Below are positions 8,928 through 17,726 of a stretch of 64,000 nucleotides of DNA, piece by piece. The translations under genes were made by a program, and so were the position numbers. Numbering within the stretch: position 1 is the first letter of the stretch; each line of letters opens with the position of its first letter. Location: assembly GCF_040869035.1 (NCBI RefSeq), contig NZ_CP162100.1:1922001-1986000 (forward strand), given 5' to 3'. This stretch comes from Vibrio sp. NTOU-M3 (GTDB lineage Bacteria; Pseudomonadota; Gammaproteobacteria; Enterobacterales; Vibrionaceae). The notes beneath the pieces are model-generated. The model was not told where the DNA came from and made no database searches. It saw nothing but the letters and a program-made list of their open reading frames with translations.

Positions 8928-10688
8928 ATGTCGACAACAAATATCAAGCAAAGTTTTTTTACGCTACAAGATTTAATTAATTGCACATCTCTATCAGAGG
9001 GTGACGTGGCAGAAACACTAGGCTATCACGATCTAAATGATGGAGGTGGTGCAACTTACGCAATAATAAAAGGCAGTGTTGAACACAAAGGAGCTGATAT
9101 TGAGCTTGGCCGTGAATTGATTGCACAATTAGTTTGCTCAGGCCCGGTGAACCCTAAACAGTTTGGGGCGATTGGCGATGGAGAAACGGATGATACTGAC
9201 GCGGTTCAATCAGCATTTGATTATGCTGTGGATCGCTCAATAATCATTGATGACAATCCCAATGATGGCGATCCCAAGCGCTCAATATACTTTCTTACAA
9301 TGCATATCCCTTCGGGAATATATTTAATTAAGCCGTTAACGATTGCCAATGTAAACGGACTTAGTATTGTGGGAGATGGAAACCGGGCAACCATATTTAA
9401 ATCCGCTCTATCTGGCGCTGGTAATTTAGAGCCATTGTTTAAGTTTTTGCCAGGCACGTATGAGGGCGCCGCAGTCAGTGGCTTTACTCTGTCTAATATC
9501 GGATTTAAGGCGCCAGGGTATTTAGGGCCTATTGTTCAAATCTCAAGCATTTGGGATAGTTGTCGATTGCAAGAACTCAGCTTCGACGGTTTTTCAGGCA
9601 ATGCTCTGAGATTTTTAAAACGAGCTGATGAGACTCCGAATGCATACCGATATGTAGAAGGTGTAGTTATTGAACAATGTTATTTTCTAGGTGATAACAA
9701 AAAACAAGGTTTTCTTGCTAGTGCACCTTTAGTTGAGTTTCCAGAAGGTGGGAATGAAGTTTCTATCCTGAATAGTAAACTCTATATTCAAACCACAGCA
9801 ACTACAGAGATGAATACACCAGAAGCACTTAATGAATACAATTCTCGCTCAGCAATTAAAGCTGGTCCTTTCAATAAAGGATGGGAAATTAATGGGTGTT
9901 CGTTTGCTTGCACCATAAACGCAAAAGTTATCGATATAGAAGATGGTAATAGCCATCGAATCTATGGAAACATGTTTGAACGGATCGGTGAGTACACGGA
10001 AGGGCAAGAATTAGGATTCAACCCTTGCTTAATTCATTGGTCTAACTGTGCTAATGGTGGTTTGATAGAAAATAACCGTCGAGAACATCCGGTTTCTCTT
10101 AAAAAACACTATATTTTAAATGCGTGCAACCATATTGTAGTTAACGAATTCAATATGGACCCATCAAAAGTGGATTTAAGTACAGCTCACCAATGCCCTT
10201 GTACATTTGCCTCAGACCAAACCATAGGATACCAATCTGTAAACAACCTACCGGGAAATGTTATAGCGAGCAATAGTGGTTCATGGTCCAACATATCGAA
10301 TGCTTTACGGATAACTCAACGCGATACAACAGGAAGCGCCCAAGAAGATAAAAATTATCCAACACTCCAATTTAGCACTGTTGCGCATGTTATCAATCCG
10401 GGAGAAGAACACCTAACTGCTAAAGCGGATGCTACTGCCTCATTAAAGCTTAAGCATTCGTCTAATAGAGGCGAACTCCATATTTCGAGTAAAGGACATA
10501 AAGACGAGCAAGATAAGCTAGCTGCGGTTATCTCTAATGGCTACCTTCGATTGGCACATAACAATGGCTTACCTGAAAACCCAGCAGATGATGCAGTTCG
10601 AGGCTCATTTCGATACGATGCTGAAAAAGACCGTCTACTCTTCAAAACATCATCAGGTTGGAAAGTTGTTAACCTTTTAGATCTCTGA
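8928..10688 (+). CDS. Right-handed parallel beta-helix protein (pectate lyase-3 / tailspike-like)
   Basis: 586 residues with no signal peptide. Near residue 78 is PKQFGAIGDGETDDTDAVQS, the hallmark entry of the pectate-lyase-3/GH28-type beta helix found in tailspikes and polysaccharide depolymerases; the middle (residues 110-420) is the Ser/Gly/Asn-rich coil region, and the last ~60 residues (GSFRYDAEKDRLLFKTSSGW) resemble a phage tail-protein C-terminal strand-rich tip. No catalytic residues can be assigned by eye. It stands alone between hcr and a terminator, with no tail, capsid or integrase genes nearby. Could be a surface-polysaccharide-acting enzyme, or cargo of a phage-like particle encoded elsewhere; the fold is fairly certain, the role is not. 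Confidence 0.7.
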   Translation: MSTTNIKQSFFTLQDLINCTSLSEGDVAETLGYHDLNDGGGATYAIIKGSVEHKGADIELGRELIAQLVCSGPVNPKQFGAIGDGETDDTDAVQSAFDYAVDRSIIIDDNPNDGDPKRSIYFLTMHIPSGIYLIKPLTIANVNGLSIVGDGNRATIFKSALSGAGNLEPLFKFLPGTYEGAAVSGFTLSNIGFKAPGYLGPIVQISSIWDSCRLQELSFDGFSGNALRFLKRADETPNAYRYVEGVVIEQCYFLGDNKKQGFLASAPLVEFPEGGNEVSILNSKLYIQTTATTEMNTPEALNEYNSRSAIKAGPFNKGWEINGCSFACTINAKVIDIEDGNSHRIYGNMFERIGEYTEGQELGFNPCLIHWSNCANGGLIENNRREHPVSLKKHYILNACNHIVVNEFNMDPSKVDLSTAHQCPCTFASDQTIGYQSVNNLPGNVIASNSGSWSNISNALRITQRDTTGSAQEDKNYPTLQFSTVAHVINPGEEHLTAKADATASLKLKHSSNRGELHISSKGHKDEQDKLAAVISNGYLRLAHNNGLPENPADDAVRGSFRYDAEKDRLLFKTSSGWKVVNLLDL

Positions 10689-10701
10689 TCTAATATTTGA
10701 T

Positions 10702-10735
10702 TTGTTCCCTCTGTAACACGGAGGGGACAATTTTC
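10702..10735 (+). terminator. Terminator of the beta-helix gene
   Basis: Ten-base stem TTGTTCCCTC / GAGGGGACAA (one G-U pair) with a nine-base loop, then TTTTC. It ends just at the stop codon of the convergent TetR gene. Confidence 0.65.
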
Positions 10736-11303
10736 AAAAACTGCTTTCTTTCAACCATGGTAAAAACGCATCCATCGTATCTTGTAGTGCGTCCCCTGCT
10801 CCTTTTTGATACCCGTATATACGAATGCCAAAGATCACCATCATCAGTTGATGAGCATAGTGTTTTGCTTGTTCATCACTAAAGATACTTCGTAAGTGTT
10901 CCGCGTATGTTTTCTCGATCTCTTGTAGTTTTTCTGTCGCTAAAAACTGTAAGTCATCATCTAACGCTGACAGCTCTAATTGCGCTTTAACTAAAAAACA
11001 ACCGCAATATTGACTCTGCTCAGTCTGTTGAACCAAATCGTTCAAAATGAAAGTAATGGCGGATTGGATACCACCTTGCGTCGCAACCGCCTCATGAATA
11101 TCCACCACTGATTGCGCGGCATAATTCTCTAGAGCTAAGCGAAACAAACCTTCCTTGCTGCCAAATTCATTGTACAAACTACCGGGCTTCAACCCAGTTG
11201 CCTTAGAGATGTGTTGGATACTGGTTGCCGAGTAACCATTTTTCCAAAACAAATCAGTAACCTGTGCAATTACTTCATCAATTGAATACTTCTTTTTTGC
11301 CAT
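10734..11303 (-). CDS. TetR/AcrR-family transcriptional repressor
   Basis: 189 residues. The N-terminal helix-turn-helix is typical: FWKNGYSATSIQHISKATG, then GLKPGSLYNEFGSKEGLF (residues 18-52). The C-terminal ligand-binding half has a short cysteine-containing motif (YCGCF) and resembles the AcrR-type regulators of small organic effectors. The gene is divergent from the yellow-family gene; two matching palindromes lie between them, and these are the natural operators for this protein. Confidence 0.85.
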   Translation of the reverse strand: MAKKKYSIDEVIAQVTDLFWKNGYSATSIQHISKATGLKPGSLYNEFGSKEGLFRLALENYAAQSVVDIHEAVATQGGIQSAITFILNDLVQQTEQSQYCGCFLVKAQLELSALDDDLQFLATEKLQEIEKTYAEHLRSIFSDEQAKHYAHQLMMVIFGIRIYGYQKGAGDALQDTMDAFLPWLKESSF

Positions 11304-11342
11304 AACTCATCCCTCATTCAACTCTGAAAGCGATAATAACAT

Positions 11343-11412
11343 TTTTGAACGATCATTCAAAAAGTATTTGACAGTCACTTTTATTGATCATATTTTGAAT
11401 GGGCATTCAAAA
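11343..11412. promoter_or_regulatory. Paired TetR-type operators around a sigma-70 promoter
   Basis: Two palindromes TTTTGAA-N6-TTCAAAA at 11343-11362 and 11393-11412, centres 50 bases apart (about five helical turns). Between and overlapping them is a promoter for the rightward gene: TTGACA at 11368-11373 and TATTTT at 11391-11396 with a 17-base spacer. The second operator starts inside the -10 box, so binding should block transcription. Assignment to the adjacent TetR protein is inferred. Confidence 0.75.
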
Positions 11413-11433
11413 TGAAATTCAAAAGGAAACAAC

Positions 11434-12501
11434 ATGAAAAAACATGCACTAGCAACTCTGGGCGCACTTGCTTTAGCTATCTCTACCAACGTATTCGCTG
11501 CCGACCTAAACATTGTTCATCAGTTTGATAAACAAAACCCTCCAGGTAACATTGGCGTTTCAGAATCTGGTCGTCTTTTTATGAGCAATCACCATTTTTA
11601 TGGTGCCGACAACAAAATCGTAGAAATCAAAAATAACGGCAAAGTGGTGGCATACCCAAATGAAGCATTCAGCCAAAGTCTAAACCCGGTATTAGGCGTT
11701 ATCGTTGACAAAGAAGGCGTACTTTGGATGCTAGAAACGGCTGACGAAACGACTCACAACGGCCGTTTAATTGGTTGGGATACAAAGAAAAACCAACTAC
11801 ATCAAATCGTTTACCTGGCAGCACCAGTCATTCCAGCAGACTCTTTCCTTAACGATTTAGTCGTCGATCGTGATAACGAAATGGTTTACATCACAGATAC
11901 TGGCGCAGGTTACAACTCTGCACTGGTAGTGATTGACTTAAAAACTGGTATGGCGAAACGCGTATTGGAAGGCACTCAGTTTACTCAACCTGAAGACACC
12001 GATATTGTTATCAATGGCAAAACTGTCATGATGGGTGACGCACCTGCACGCATTGGCGTTAACCCAATCACACTAGATAGCAAAAACAAGTGGTTATACT
12101 TTGGTGCGATGAATGGTACTAAGCTATATCGCGTGAAAACTGATGATCTACGTAACGCGAAACTATCGAGTAAAGACCTAGAAAAACGTGTTGAAGTTTA
12201 TGCAGATAAGCCGATGAGTGACGGTATCACTATCGATGAAAATGACAACGTTTACGTGACAGATCTAGAAAATAATGCGGTTGGTTATATCGGCAAAGAT
12301 CGCCAGTACAAAATCTTGCACAACAGCTCTGAATTACTAAGCTGGAGCGATGGTTTTGCAACAACAGCGAATGGCAAGATCTTTGTAACAGTAAACAAAC
12401 TGCATAAATCGCCAGTACTGAACCAAAACAAAGACGAAAGCGGCAATCGCTACTACATTGTTGAATTCGATGCGCTAGCTGAAACAAAAGTTGGCCACTA
12501 A
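11434..12501 (+). CDS. Secreted major-royal-jelly / yellow-family beta-propeller protein
   Basis: 355 residues with a signal peptide (MKKHALATLGALALAISTNV, cleaved after FAA). The body is a beta-propeller of the yellow/MRJP family: LWMLETADETTHNGRLIGWD, FLNDLVVDRDNEMVYITDTG, and a late SDGITIDENDNVYVTDLEN blade; bacterial members are often listed as L-dopachrome-tautomerase-related or SMP-30-like. Function in bacteria is uncertain; periplasmic binding or hydrolysis of a small molecule or lactone is plausible. It is expressed from the promoter flanked by two operators and so is probably induced when the TetR protein binds its ligand. Confidence 0.8.
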   Translation: MKKHALATLGALALAISTNVFAADLNIVHQFDKQNPPGNIGVSESGRLFMSNHHFYGADNKIVEIKNNGKVVAYPNEAFSQSLNPVLGVIVDKEGVLWMLETADETTHNGRLIGWDTKKNQLHQIVYLAAPVIPADSFLNDLVVDRDNEMVYITDTGAGYNSALVVIDLKTGMAKRVLEGTQFTQPEDTDIVINGKTVMMGDAPARIGVNPITLDSKNKWLYFGAMNGTKLYRVKTDDLRNAKLSSKDLEKRVEVYADKPMSDGITIDENDNVYVTDLENNAVGYIGKDRQYKILHNSSELLSWSDGFATTANGKIFVTVNKLHKSPVLNQNKDESGNRYYIVEFDALAETKVGH

Positions 12502-12528
12502 GTTCTACCAAATACACTGTCCATAACG

Positions 12529-12556
12529 AAAAGGGGCTGCTTACGCAGCCCCTTTT
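12529..12556. terminator. Bidirectional terminator
   Basis: Stem AAAAGGGGCTGC / GCAGCCCCTTTT with loop TTAC, flanked by A and T tracts. It ends the yellow-family gene and, on the other strand, the methyltransferase gene. Confidence 0.9.
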
Positions 12557-12565
12557 GTTGGTTGA

Positions 12566-13531
12566 TTAACTAAATATCAACGCCTTAAGCGATGCTTCAG
12601 GATCAACATCGGTAAACTCCGGCGGATTCTCTAACCGCTCACGGAAGGTTAGCTCTGGCGCTTCTTCTTTCATGCCTTCAATCAAAAACTCACTGCTTAC
12701 CGCTGGCGAATTAACGCATGCCAATACTTGTCCCTCTGAAGACAATAGATCCGGTAGGCGACGTAAAATCTTTTTATAATCTTTCGTTAACGCAAAGCTT
12801 CCTTTTTGGAATGAAGGAGGATCAATGATCACCATGTCATAAGGCCCAGCCTTTTTGATTTTGCCCCATGATTTAAAAATATCATGTGCTAAAAAGCTAA
12901 CCTGATTGAGATTATGCTCATTAAGGCGATGATTCTCTCGTCCTTTTGCCAAAGAGGCTTTTGCCATATCAACGTTCACCACGTTGTCTGCTCCACCAGC
13001 AATAGCAGCCACTGAGAAACCACAGGTGTATGAAAATAAGTTGAGTACGTTTTTGTGTTTGGCGTTCGCTTTCACCCAATCTCGGCCAAATCGCATATCC
13101 AAAAACAAACCAAAGTTTTGGTTTCGACCAATATCGAGCTGATATTTTAGGTCACTTTCTACCACAACAGGTCGACTATTGAGCTCACCCCAAATCACTT
13201 CGGAAGGTGCGCCATCGGTATAGCGATGTTGCAATACCATGCTGATGCCTTGCTTTTGCTTCCAAACATCACTCTGAGCAAGGTATTCCAACCCTTGTTT
13301 AAGCACAGCGATAAAAGTGTCATCCACTTCTTTAAACAAGTTAACAACCAGTTGCCCTTGCAACCAGTCACAAGTCAGTTGCTCAAGACCTGGCCATTGA
13401 CGGCCTCTCCCATGAAATAAGCGACGCACTTCATCTGGAGCATTGACCAATTCATTGATCAAGTGTTGAAAAAAAACAGGCAACTTCTCTGCCTGCATTT
13501 GAGATTCAGTTATTTTTTGAGATTCGGCCAT
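12566..13531 (-). CDS. Class I SAM-dependent methyltransferase, RlmI/RlmK-like
   Basis: About 321 residues. The methyltransferase core shows the SAM-binding segment VLNLFSYTCGFSVAAIAGG, the acidic loop VVNVDMAKASL and motif IV IIDPPSFQKG, which is the pattern of the 23S-rRNA m5C/m7G enzymes RlmI and RlmK. There is no PUA domain as in RlmI, so the substrate is uncertain. I prefer the ATG at 13531, preceded by GGGAATT; an ATG four codons upstream is also possible. It overlaps the end of the pseudouridine synthase gene by about 20 bases and is probably co-transcribed with it, consistent with a shared role in RNA modification. Confidence 0.8.
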   Translation of the reverse strand: MAESQKITESQMQAEKLPVFFQHLINELVNAPDEVRRLFHGRGRQWPGLEQLTCDWLQGQLVVNLFKEVDDTFIAVLKQGLEYLAQSDVWKQKQGISMVLQHRYTDGAPSEVIWGELNSRPVVVESDLKYQLDIGRNQNFGLFLDMRFGRDWVKANAKHKNVLNLFSYTCGFSVAAIAGGADNVVNVDMAKASLAKGRENHRLNEHNLNQVSFLAHDIFKSWGKIKKAGPYDMVIIDPPSFQKGSFALTKDYKKILRRLPDLLSSEGQVLACVNSPAVSSEFLIEGMKEEAPELTFRERLENPPEFTDVDPEASLKALIFS

Positions 13532-14205
13532 GATAATTCCCATGGTTTAAGCCAATCAGAAATCCCCTGACTGACGGTTTCGTGATGCCATTTTTCGCCC
13601 AATGAGGCAAATTCACGTGGATCACAAACAAATTGATAAGACTGATTTAAGTAGGTAAAACCCAAAGCAAAAGCATGAAGATAACCGCGATCCGCGCTAC
13701 TTGCTGCGTTATAAATTGCATCACCAACAATTGGTGAACCTACCGACTTTAACGCAACACGAATTTGGTGTGTTTTACCTGTATGAGGTTTACATAAAAA
13801 CAGCCGCTCGCCCGGCTCAGCTGCGGCTGAGAAAAATTGCGTGATAGCAGGGTTATTCTGGCTATTGACTAACTTCCATGATGATCTGCGCGAGCGTTCC
13901 ATATCTCCACTCACTAAACCCTGCTTCTTCTTGGGCTTTTTACTCCCCAATGCCAAATAAAACTTCGAGACATATCGCTGTGCAAAAGCCTGAGACAGAG
14001 CACTCGCAGCCGTAGAGTGACGTGCAAGCAGCAAGATCCCAGAAGTCATTTTGTCTAAGCGGTGGACCAGATAAAGTTGTGAGTCCCCTGTTTTACACGC
14101 GACTTCTTGTAGCAGCATGGTATCGCCATCATCTTTATGGACAGATACATTAGGGTGTTTATTGATGATGAGAAAATCATCATGAGTGAATAGAATATCA
14201 AACAT
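13510..14205 (-). CDS. RluA-family RNA pseudouridine synthase
   Basis: About 231 residues from the ATG at 14205 (MFDILFTHDDFLIINKHPNV, the normal family start; an in-frame upstream ATG at 14247 adds 14 unlikely residues). The catalytic aspartate lies in HRLDKMTSGILLLAR and the second motif is PHTGKTHQIRVALKSVGSPI with the downstream GDAIY. There is no S4 domain, so it belongs with the short TruC/RluA-like group. Converts uridine to pseudouridine in rRNA or tRNA; the exact site cannot be read from sequence. Co-directional and overlapping with the methyltransferase gene. Confidence 0.88.
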   Translation of the reverse strand: MFDILFTHDDFLIINKHPNVSVHKDDGDTMLLQEVACKTGDSQLYLVHRLDKMTSGILLLARHSTAASALSQAFAQRYVSKFYLALGSKKPKKKQGLVSGDMERSRRSSWKLVNSQNNPAITQFFSAAAEPGERLFLCKPHTGKTHQIRVALKSVGSPIVGDAIYNAASSADRGYLHAFALGFTYLNQSYQFVCDPREFASLGEKWHHETVSQGISDWLKPWELSWPNLKK

Positions 14206-14273
14206 ATCGCTGGCTCCGCTTTGGAGGCAGAAGTATACCTGTTCCAAACGCGAAAGCCAGCTTAGGGAGAAGG

Positions 14274-15890
14274 TTAGCTCAGTTTGAACTTACCAATGAG
14301 CTGTTCAAGCTCTGCTACTTTATTATTTAGGCCATCAACACTCTCAGAGCTGCTGTTTGCCAATTGCAGTGAACGAACTGAAATGTCACTGATGGCGGTA
14401 ATATCCGACGCAATCTCTTTGGTTACAGCGGTTTGTTCTTCCGCAGCTGTCGCAATTGAATTCACCATTGCCTGAACATTTGCTGCACCAGACACAATTT
14501 CATCCAACGCATTGACGGCGCCTGTACTTTGACTAACACCAACTTCTACCAAACGGCAGTTTTCATCGGTATAAGTGACCGCTTCCTGCGTACCAGACTG
14601 GATAGACTGGATAATGCCACCGACTTCTTGCGTCGCTTTGGTTGTTCGCTCAGCAAGAGCACGCACTTCATCCGCAACCACAGCGAAGCCTCGGCCGGCT
14701 TCCCCTGCACGAGCCGCTTCAATTGCAGCATTCAGGGCCAGCAAGTTTGTTTGCTCAGCAATCTCTTCAATGACCTTGATGACGCTGCCAATCTGCTCAC
14801 CATGAGCACCAAGTTCATTCATCTGCCCGGACATTTCGCCCATTTGAATGGAAACTTGTTGAATACTTCCAACCATATCTGAGATGACGGTACGCCCTTG
14901 AGTCGCTGACTCTTCAGAACGGCGCGCTTCTTCAAATGTGGAGTTACCTTGTTGTGCAACTTCTGAGATGGTTAGGCTTAGTTCTTCGGCTGCGGTTGCA
15001 ATGAGGCTGGCTTTATCCGCTTGTGAAGAGGCACCTGAAACAATATCTTGGCTAACAGTTGATAGTTCATTGGTGACCACTTTAACTTCAGAGGTGACAT
15101 TGGACATTGAACTGATAAGGCTAACCAGAGAGCTTTGCATGCGATTCACTGATGAAGCAAGGTTTGCCAATTCATCACCAGACTTATCATCGATATCTTC
15201 TGCCGTTAAATCTCCTTCAGCCACACGTTGAGCAACAGAATCTAAGTGACTTAAGCGGTTAGTAATTGACTTTGATAACGCTAGCGCAATACCGACTGAC
15301 AGCGCAATTGCGATTGCAGTCATCACATAAATTGAGTTTTCAATCGAGTTAAAAGATGTCATTAAGGTATCAAATGCTTCATCTGTATCTTGACGTTCAG
15401 ATGCAGAGGTTTTATCAAGCATGTCTTCAATTGAAACTAAGTAAACCTCATATAAGTCGCGCAGATTTTGCACGCTAAGCGACATATCGTAATCCCCTTT
15501 TAGCTTCGGCACGATATCTCGCTCAAACTCTGACGCAAAGTTCGCCATCAGCTTTTCAATTTCAAGCAGGTTTCGATAATCTTCTTTTCCTGGAGTTTCA
15601 AGCTTTTTCACATTCTCCAAGGTGTTAGCAAATTCTGCTTTGCTCGATTGGTAATCTGAAGCCGCCCCCGGCACGCCATTCACCATACCCATCGCATCAC
15701 GGAAAACATCACCTGTGTCATCAATCAAAAATAGGTAATACATGCTCTCAGGAACATCATCAGAACGAAGCTCTTCTGCAACTCGATAGGAACCCATGAC
15801 TTCTAACCAGATCATCGTCACCATTGCTCCCATGATCAACACAATACCGCCAAAACCGGCATACAACTTTTTACGTACCGATAACTTCAT
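14274..15890 (-). CDS. Methyl-accepting chemotaxis protein
   Basis: 538 residues. A first membrane helix at about 10-30, a periplasmic helical sensor of ~150 residues (rich in acidic residues, four-helix-bundle type), a second helix at ~188-208, a HAMP linker ([20 protein letters not shown]) and the cytoplasmic hairpin with the CheA/CheW tip [19 protein letters not shown] near residue 380. No NWETF-type CheR tether at the C-terminus, which ends LIGKFKLS. It is a stand-alone gene; the ligand cannot be told. Confidence 0.95.
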   Translation of the reverse strand: MKLSVRKKLYAGFGGIVLIMGAMVTMIWLEVMGSYRVAEELRSDDVPESMYYLFLIDDTGDVFRDAMGMVNGVPGAASDYQSSKAEFANTLENVKKLETPGKEDYRNLLEIEKLMANFASEFERDIVPKLKGDYDMSLSVQNLRDLYEVYLVSIEDMLDKTSASERQDTDEAFDTLMTSFNSIENSIYVMTAIAIALSVGIALALSKSITNRLSHLDSVAQRVAEGDLTAEDIDDKSGDELANLASSVNRMQSSLVSLISSMSNVTSEVKVVTNELSTVSQDIVSGASSQADKASLIATAAEELSLTISEVAQQGNSTFEEARRSEESATQGRTVISDMVGSIQQVSIQMGEMSGQMNELGAHGEQIGSVIKVIEEIAEQTNLLALNAAIEAARAGEAGRGFAVVADEVRALAERTTKATQEVGGIIQSIQSGTQEAVTYTDENCRLVEVGVSQSTGAVNALDEIVSGAANVQAMVNSIATAAEEQTAVTKEIASDITAISDISVRSLQLANSSSESVDGLNNKVAELEQLIGKFKLS

Positions 15891-15994
15891 TCAAATACCT
15901 GCTTCTTTTTTTTAGATTGTTGTTACAAAACATGTATCGGCCATACTGTAAAAACATTTAATATAATTTAATGTTAATTAACGACTTGCATAAA

Positions 15995-16018
15995 AAAACC
16001 TCCCATTTGGGAGGTTTT
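15995..16018 (-). terminator. Terminator of the NSS transporter gene
   Basis: Stem AAAACCTCCC / GGGAGGTTTT with loop ATTT; on the minus strand it is followed by a run of T (complement of 15992-15998). Confidence 0.88.
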
Positions 16019-16034
16019 GTTTCATGTAATCTTT

Positions 16035-17378
16035 CTAAATGATTGAGAAAATGAAGACGGCCATAATAGCTACCGGACATATCACTCGAACATACCATGG
16101 CCAAATTTTCCAGAATAGGCCTTGTTCGATTTCAGGGTTGCCTTCTTTAAGCTCATTAAGCAGTTTATTGCGATTCCAGATCCAGCCAACGACAATCGCC
16201 CAAATCACACCTAGCAATGGCTGCATGTACACGGTTGAGATGTCAGCAATCAAACCGAATAGCGCGCCAAAATTGAGCGAGATTACGATACTCAGAACTA
16301 AGATAACCCCACCAATCACCCATGTTGCTTTGGTACGCTCCATCTTTAGCTCATCTTGAGCACAAGAAACAGGAACTTCTAACAATGAAATGGAAGATGT
16401 CAGTGCCGCAATGACCATCAGAACAAAGAAACCTGTGCCAATGATGACACCAACGCCACCCATGGTGTGGAACATGGAAGGTAAAACAGCAAATACCAAA
16501 TCACCAGAGCTCATCAGCTGGCCTGCGTCATTAAAGATTTCTACACCATTGTTTTTCGCAACAAACATCGCAGGCAAAATAAGAAGACCTGCCGCTAATG
16601 CAACACCGGTATCAATCGCAGCAACTTGTCCTGCCGTCTTTGGAAGATTGACGTCTTTTTTAAGGTAAGAGCCATAAACCATCATCGAGCCCACACCAAG
16701 AGAGAGTGAGAAGAAGGCCTGCCCCATCGCGTCCACAAGTAGCGACGGTGTCACCTGAGAAAAATCAGGGACAAGGTACATTTTCAAGCCTTCCATTGCG
16801 CCATCTTGGGTGAAGATATAAATGATCATCACTCCAAATAGCACAAACAGCATTGGCATCAGGCGACTCGACCATTTCTCGATACCATCAGCTACGCCAT
16901 TTTTAACCACGTAGATAGTGAGCACAGAAAACAGAGTCGCGAGTAGCACATTTCGTGCACCACTAAAATTTACCAACCAGTCAGCCGCGCTTTGCAGGCC
17001 AACCACTTCTAATGTTGGCGCTGCGGCAAAACCCATTAACCAGCCTGCTAAAATAGAGTAGAAACTTAGGATTAATGACGCAGCAACCATTGCGATTACC
17101 CCAAAAAATCCAGCCGCAGCACGATTTTTTGTCCATACGGATTTGAGAGATGCGATAGGGTTTGATTGACCATGACGACCGATAGTCAGTTCAGCAACCA
17201 GCATTGGGAATGCTAATAAAAATACCATTGCAAGGTAGATAACCAAAAATGCCGCACCACCATTGCTCGCGGCTTTCGTTGGAAATCCCCAAACGTTTCC
17301 TAATCCGACAGCAGATCCCGCTGCCGCCATAATAAAACCGATTCTCGATGAGAAATGGCCTCTTGCATTACTTGCCAT
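16035..17378 (-). CDS. Sodium-dependent transporter, NSS (SNF) family
   Basis: 447 residues and about eleven membrane helices. The N-terminus has the family signature RIGFIMAAAGSAVGLGNVWGFP (written here in part: AAAGSAVGLGNVWGFP) that forms the Na+ and substrate sites in LeuT-like proteins. Bacterial members of this length import amino acids such as tyrosine, tryptophan or others with Na+. The upstream palindrome resembles a TyrR box, which would fit an aromatic amino acid, but that is inference. Confidence 0.9.
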   Translation of the reverse strand: MASNARGHFSSRIGFIMAAAGSAVGLGNVWGFPTKAASNGGAAFLVIYLAMVFLLAFPMLVAELTIGRHGQSNPIASLKSVWTKNRAAAGFFGVIAMVAASLILSFYSILAGWLMGFAAAPTLEVVGLQSAADWLVNFSGARNVLLATLFSVLTIYVVKNGVADGIEKWSSRLMPMLFVLFGVMIIYIFTQDGAMEGLKMYLVPDFSQVTPSLLVDAMGQAFFSLSLGVGSMMVYGSYLKKDVNLPKTAGQVAAIDTGVALAAGLLILPAMFVAKNNGVEIFNDAGQLMSSGDLVFAVLPSMFHTMGGVGVIIGTGFFVLMVIAALTSSISLLEVPVSCAQDELKMERTKATWVIGGVILVLSIVISLNFGALFGLIADISTVYMQPLLGVIWAIVVGWIWNRNKLLNELKEGNPEIEQGLFWKIWPWYVRVICPVAIMAVFIFSII

Positions 17379-17427
17379 AATTATTATTACCGATGTTGAG
17401 TTTTTAGGTAGGCGTCAGAAGGCTTAG

Positions 17428-17447
17428 GTGTACATAATTATGTACAC
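17428..17447. promoter_or_regulatory. Perfect 20-bp palindrome upstream of the NSS gene
   Basis: GTGTACATAATTATGTACAC is completely self-complementary. Its TGTACA-N6-TGTACA form keeps the G and C fourteen bases apart as in the TyrR box (TGTAAA-N6-TTTACA). It lies 50 bases before the NSS start codon, where its AT-rich centre may overlap the -10 region. A repressor site is likely; the protein is a guess. The remaining 17379-17726 stretch has no gene. Confidence 0.6.
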
Positions 17448-17726
17448 TATAAAAAAGTTTAAGTGACACCGCACAGGTAGCAAGTAAAACAGTTTGAAAT
17501 TACAATTGGAACCCCAAATAGTGTATTTTTCTAATATTGGTGTTATCGCACAGTTTAAATGGTCAAACCTTAACCAAACAAACAACTTTTACACCACCCC
17601 TTCACACTCAGGCAACATTTAGACCTGTTTCATTCGCCACTTTTTTCACATTCATTTCATTTGTGTATTCCGCTCGTCATGGATTGGCAGTACTATCTAA
17701 GCGATTAAGTTCATACAGGATTATGC

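Noticed and set aside
8928..10688. Prophage remnant around the beta-helix gene
   Set aside because: No integrase, capsid, tail, lysis or attachment repeats nearby; both neighbours are ordinary chromosomal genes.
13226..13420. Plus-strand frame opposite the methyltransferase gene
   Set aside because: Antisense shadow with no ribosome site or recognisable product.
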